Shown: positions 4,634 through 5,292 of the stretch, in pieces
Position numbering within the stretch: position 1 is the first letter of the stretch
How the letters are laid out: every line of letters starts with the position of its first letter
NCBI GenBank assembly: GCA_903877345.1
Contig: CAIRDL010000407.1
Coordinates: 1 to 5,292, forward strand
From: an uncultured Oscillochloris sp.
Lineage (GTDB): Bacteria; Chloroflexota; Chloroflexia; Chloroflexales; Chloroflexaceae
DNA: 5,292 nt
Reading direction: 5' to 3'
The notes under the pieces: generated by a model
The model's database searches: none
The model's input: only the letters and a program-made list of their open reading frames with translations
What the model was told of the DNA's origin: nothing
Made by a program: the position numbers and the translations under genes

Positions 4634-4747
4634 TTGTTCCGTCGTGACCCGTGATGCGTGATCCGTGATCGGTCACGGCACGGCCTCGTCACGGATCACG
4701 CAGCACGGGTCAAGCGGTGACGAGACGTTTTCATTTTTCCGCTTCCC
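4615..4747. repeat. 133-bp nested inverted-repeat element
   Basis: The ends are an exact 10-bp inverted pair, GGGAAGCGGA (4615-4624) and TCCGCTTCCC (4738-4747), flanked on both sides by TTG. Inside lies a second pair: 4645-4668 and 4689-4712 are reverse complements over 24 bp with one mismatch, around a 20-nt loop. The inner part is copy 2 of the hairpin repeat found at 2756-2800. No coding sequence is visible. The layout resembles a small non-autonomous element (MITE- or REP-like), but a clear target duplication is lacking. Confidence 0.6.
4645..4712. repeat. 24-bp hairpin repeat, copy 2
   Basis: The left arm begins TGACCCGTGATGCGTGATCC (4645 onward, 24 nt) and the right arm is 4689-4712; there is one mismatch. 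Bases 4652-4670 are identical to the reverse complement of 2782-2800. Both copies also share CGTGATC-R-GTCACGG (2768-2782 and 4664-4678). Both lie directly upstream of a gene start: DUF3307 on + and rsmI on -. Confidence 0.75.
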
Positions 4748-4771
4748 TTGGAGATTGCAGAACCACACGCT

Positions 4772-4806
4772 CTTTGCGTCACACGAGCGTATGGTCTGAC
4801 GCAAAG
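4772..4806. repeat. 9-bp inverted repeat downstream of the SDR gene
   Basis: CTTTGCGTC (4772-4780) and GACGCAAAG (4798-4806) are exact reverse complements around a 17-nt loop. The right arm continues as a near-tandem GCGCAAAGG (4807-4815). It lies 22 bp past the SDR stop in the direction of transcription and could form a hairpin in its 3' end. There is no T-run on the minus strand, so intrinsic termination is not supported. Confidence 0.5.
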
Positions 4807-4820
4807 GCGCAAAGGTACTG

Positions 4821-4847
4821 CCAAAATCTAAAATCTAAAATCCAAAA
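4821..4847. repeat. AT-rich GATTTTA-type short tandem repeat
   Basis: On the minus strand this reads as tandem 7-bp GATTTTA units flanked by TTTTGG and TTTTGG. It overlaps the last codons and the stop (TAG, 4828-4830) of the SDR gene. Related AT-rich words occur at about 2703-2719 (GATTGTAGATTTTAG) and at 4599-4613 next to the rsmI start. It is far more AT-rich than the surrounding genes. Confidence 0.6.
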
Positions 4848-5292
4848 GACGCTGCTCCCGCCAGTAGTCCAGCAACTCTTCCACCATTGCCGGGACGCCA
4901 ATGGTCGGTGCCCAACCTGTCGCGGCGCACAGCTTCCGATTATCGCCCAACAAAATCGGCTCGTCGCTCGGACGGAGGCGGGCGGGGTCTACTTGTACCG
5001 TGATCGGCACACGGGCGCGTTCAAGCACCATCTGCACAATATCGCCGATGCGCGTGGCTTGTCCGGCGCAAAGGTTGTAAACCTCGCCGGGTTGTCCACG
5101 CTCGATCAGCAACCAGAGCGCACGGGCGACATCACGGGTATGGGTGAAATCGCGGCGCGGTTCAAGGTTGCCGACCCGCAACAGCGGAGCTTGCCGCCCC
5201 GCTTCAATCGCCGCCGCCTGTTGGCAGAACGTCTGGATGGCGCAACGGTCGCCTTGGCGTGGCCCGACATGGTTGAAGGAGCGCGTTACGAC
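4828..5292 (-). CDS. Rmd/GDP-mannose dehydratase-type SDR, C-terminal part
   Basis: The last 154 aa of an extended-type short-chain dehydrogenase/reductase acting on a nucleotide sugar; the N-terminus, with the NAD(P) GxxGxxG and YxxxK motifs, lies beyond the right edge. The frame is open to the edge: the ATG/TTG-type codons inside are not the start. From the edge it reads TRSFNHVGPRQ (residues 3-13), the conserved RxFNHxGPxQ substrate-binding motif, then LLRVGNLEPRRDFTHTRDVA (37-56), GEVYNLCAG and DPARLRPSDEPILLGDNRKL. These fit GDP-6-deoxy-D-mannose reductase (Rmd) best, as in GDP-rhamnose synthesis for surface glycans; GDP-mannose 4,6-dehydratase is the close alternative. Homologues typically end near the LLDYWR helix. 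Here a short tail, with the last residues LLDFRF and the stop, is encoded by an AT-rich repeat. The gene is on the same strand as rsmI, 231 bp upstream of it. Confidence 0.88.
   Translation of the reverse strand, partial: VVTRSFNHVGPRQGDRCAIQTFCQQAAAIEAGRQAPLLRVGNLEPRRDFTHTRDVARALWLLIERGQPGEVYNLCAGQATRIGDIVQMVLERARVPITVQVDPARLRPSDEPILLGDNRKLCAATGWAPTIGVPAMVEELLDYWREQRLLDFRF

Overview
The window looks like an ordinary chromosomal stretch from a moderately GC-rich bacterium. Chloroflexota (a Chloroflexus/Oscillochloris-type filamentous member) is my best guess. That guess rests on recall of the intergenic repeat style (GCGAAGCGAAG inverted repeats, CGTGATCC/GGATCACG hairpins, GATTTTA short tandem units, 'GGGCGAGACGCCC'-type hairpins) together with the gene types. 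No 16S rRNA or clade-diagnostic gene is present, so the assignment is inference only.

Layout, left to right. A perfect inverted repeat sits at the left edge (3-48). A YihG/PlsC-type membrane acyltransferase follows on + (127-1023). It converges, with overlapping stop codons, on a CPBP-family membrane protease on - (1020-1718). A 287-bp divergent intergenic region (1719-2005) follows. It holds a TGTGA-N6-TCATA CRP-type box, a TATAAT -10 box at exactly class II spacing from it, and a structured leader whose Shine-Dalgarno can fold into a hairpin. Next is a Crp/Fnr-family regulator on + (2006-2695) that keeps both the cAMP-pocket and the TGTGA-reading residues of E. coli CRP. After a 120-bp gap with a strong 19-bp hairpin repeat comes a DUF3307 membrane protein on + (2816-3493). 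The 221-bp stretch 3494-3714 contains a strong, probably bidirectional, intrinsic terminator and a long imperfect hairpin repeat. RsmI, the 16S rRNA C1402 2'-O-methyltransferase, is on - (3715-4596). The 231-bp stretch 4597-4827 is almost entirely inverted repeats. The window ends inside a sugar-nucleotide SDR of the Rmd/GDP-mannose dehydratase type on - (4828 to the right edge, N-terminus outside the window).

The genes do not form one pathway: they are lipid acylation, membrane proteolysis, transcription control, an unknown membrane protein, rRNA modification and deoxyhexose synthesis. Only the Crp-type gene and the DUF3307 gene could be co-transcribed; the two minus-strand genes rsmI and the SDR could also share a transcript. 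I see no new defence, CRISPR or mobile-gene system. The interesting material is non-coding: the control region of the Crp-type regulator, and several repeat families placed tightly against gene starts and stops, including one that supplies the last codons and the stop of the SDR.
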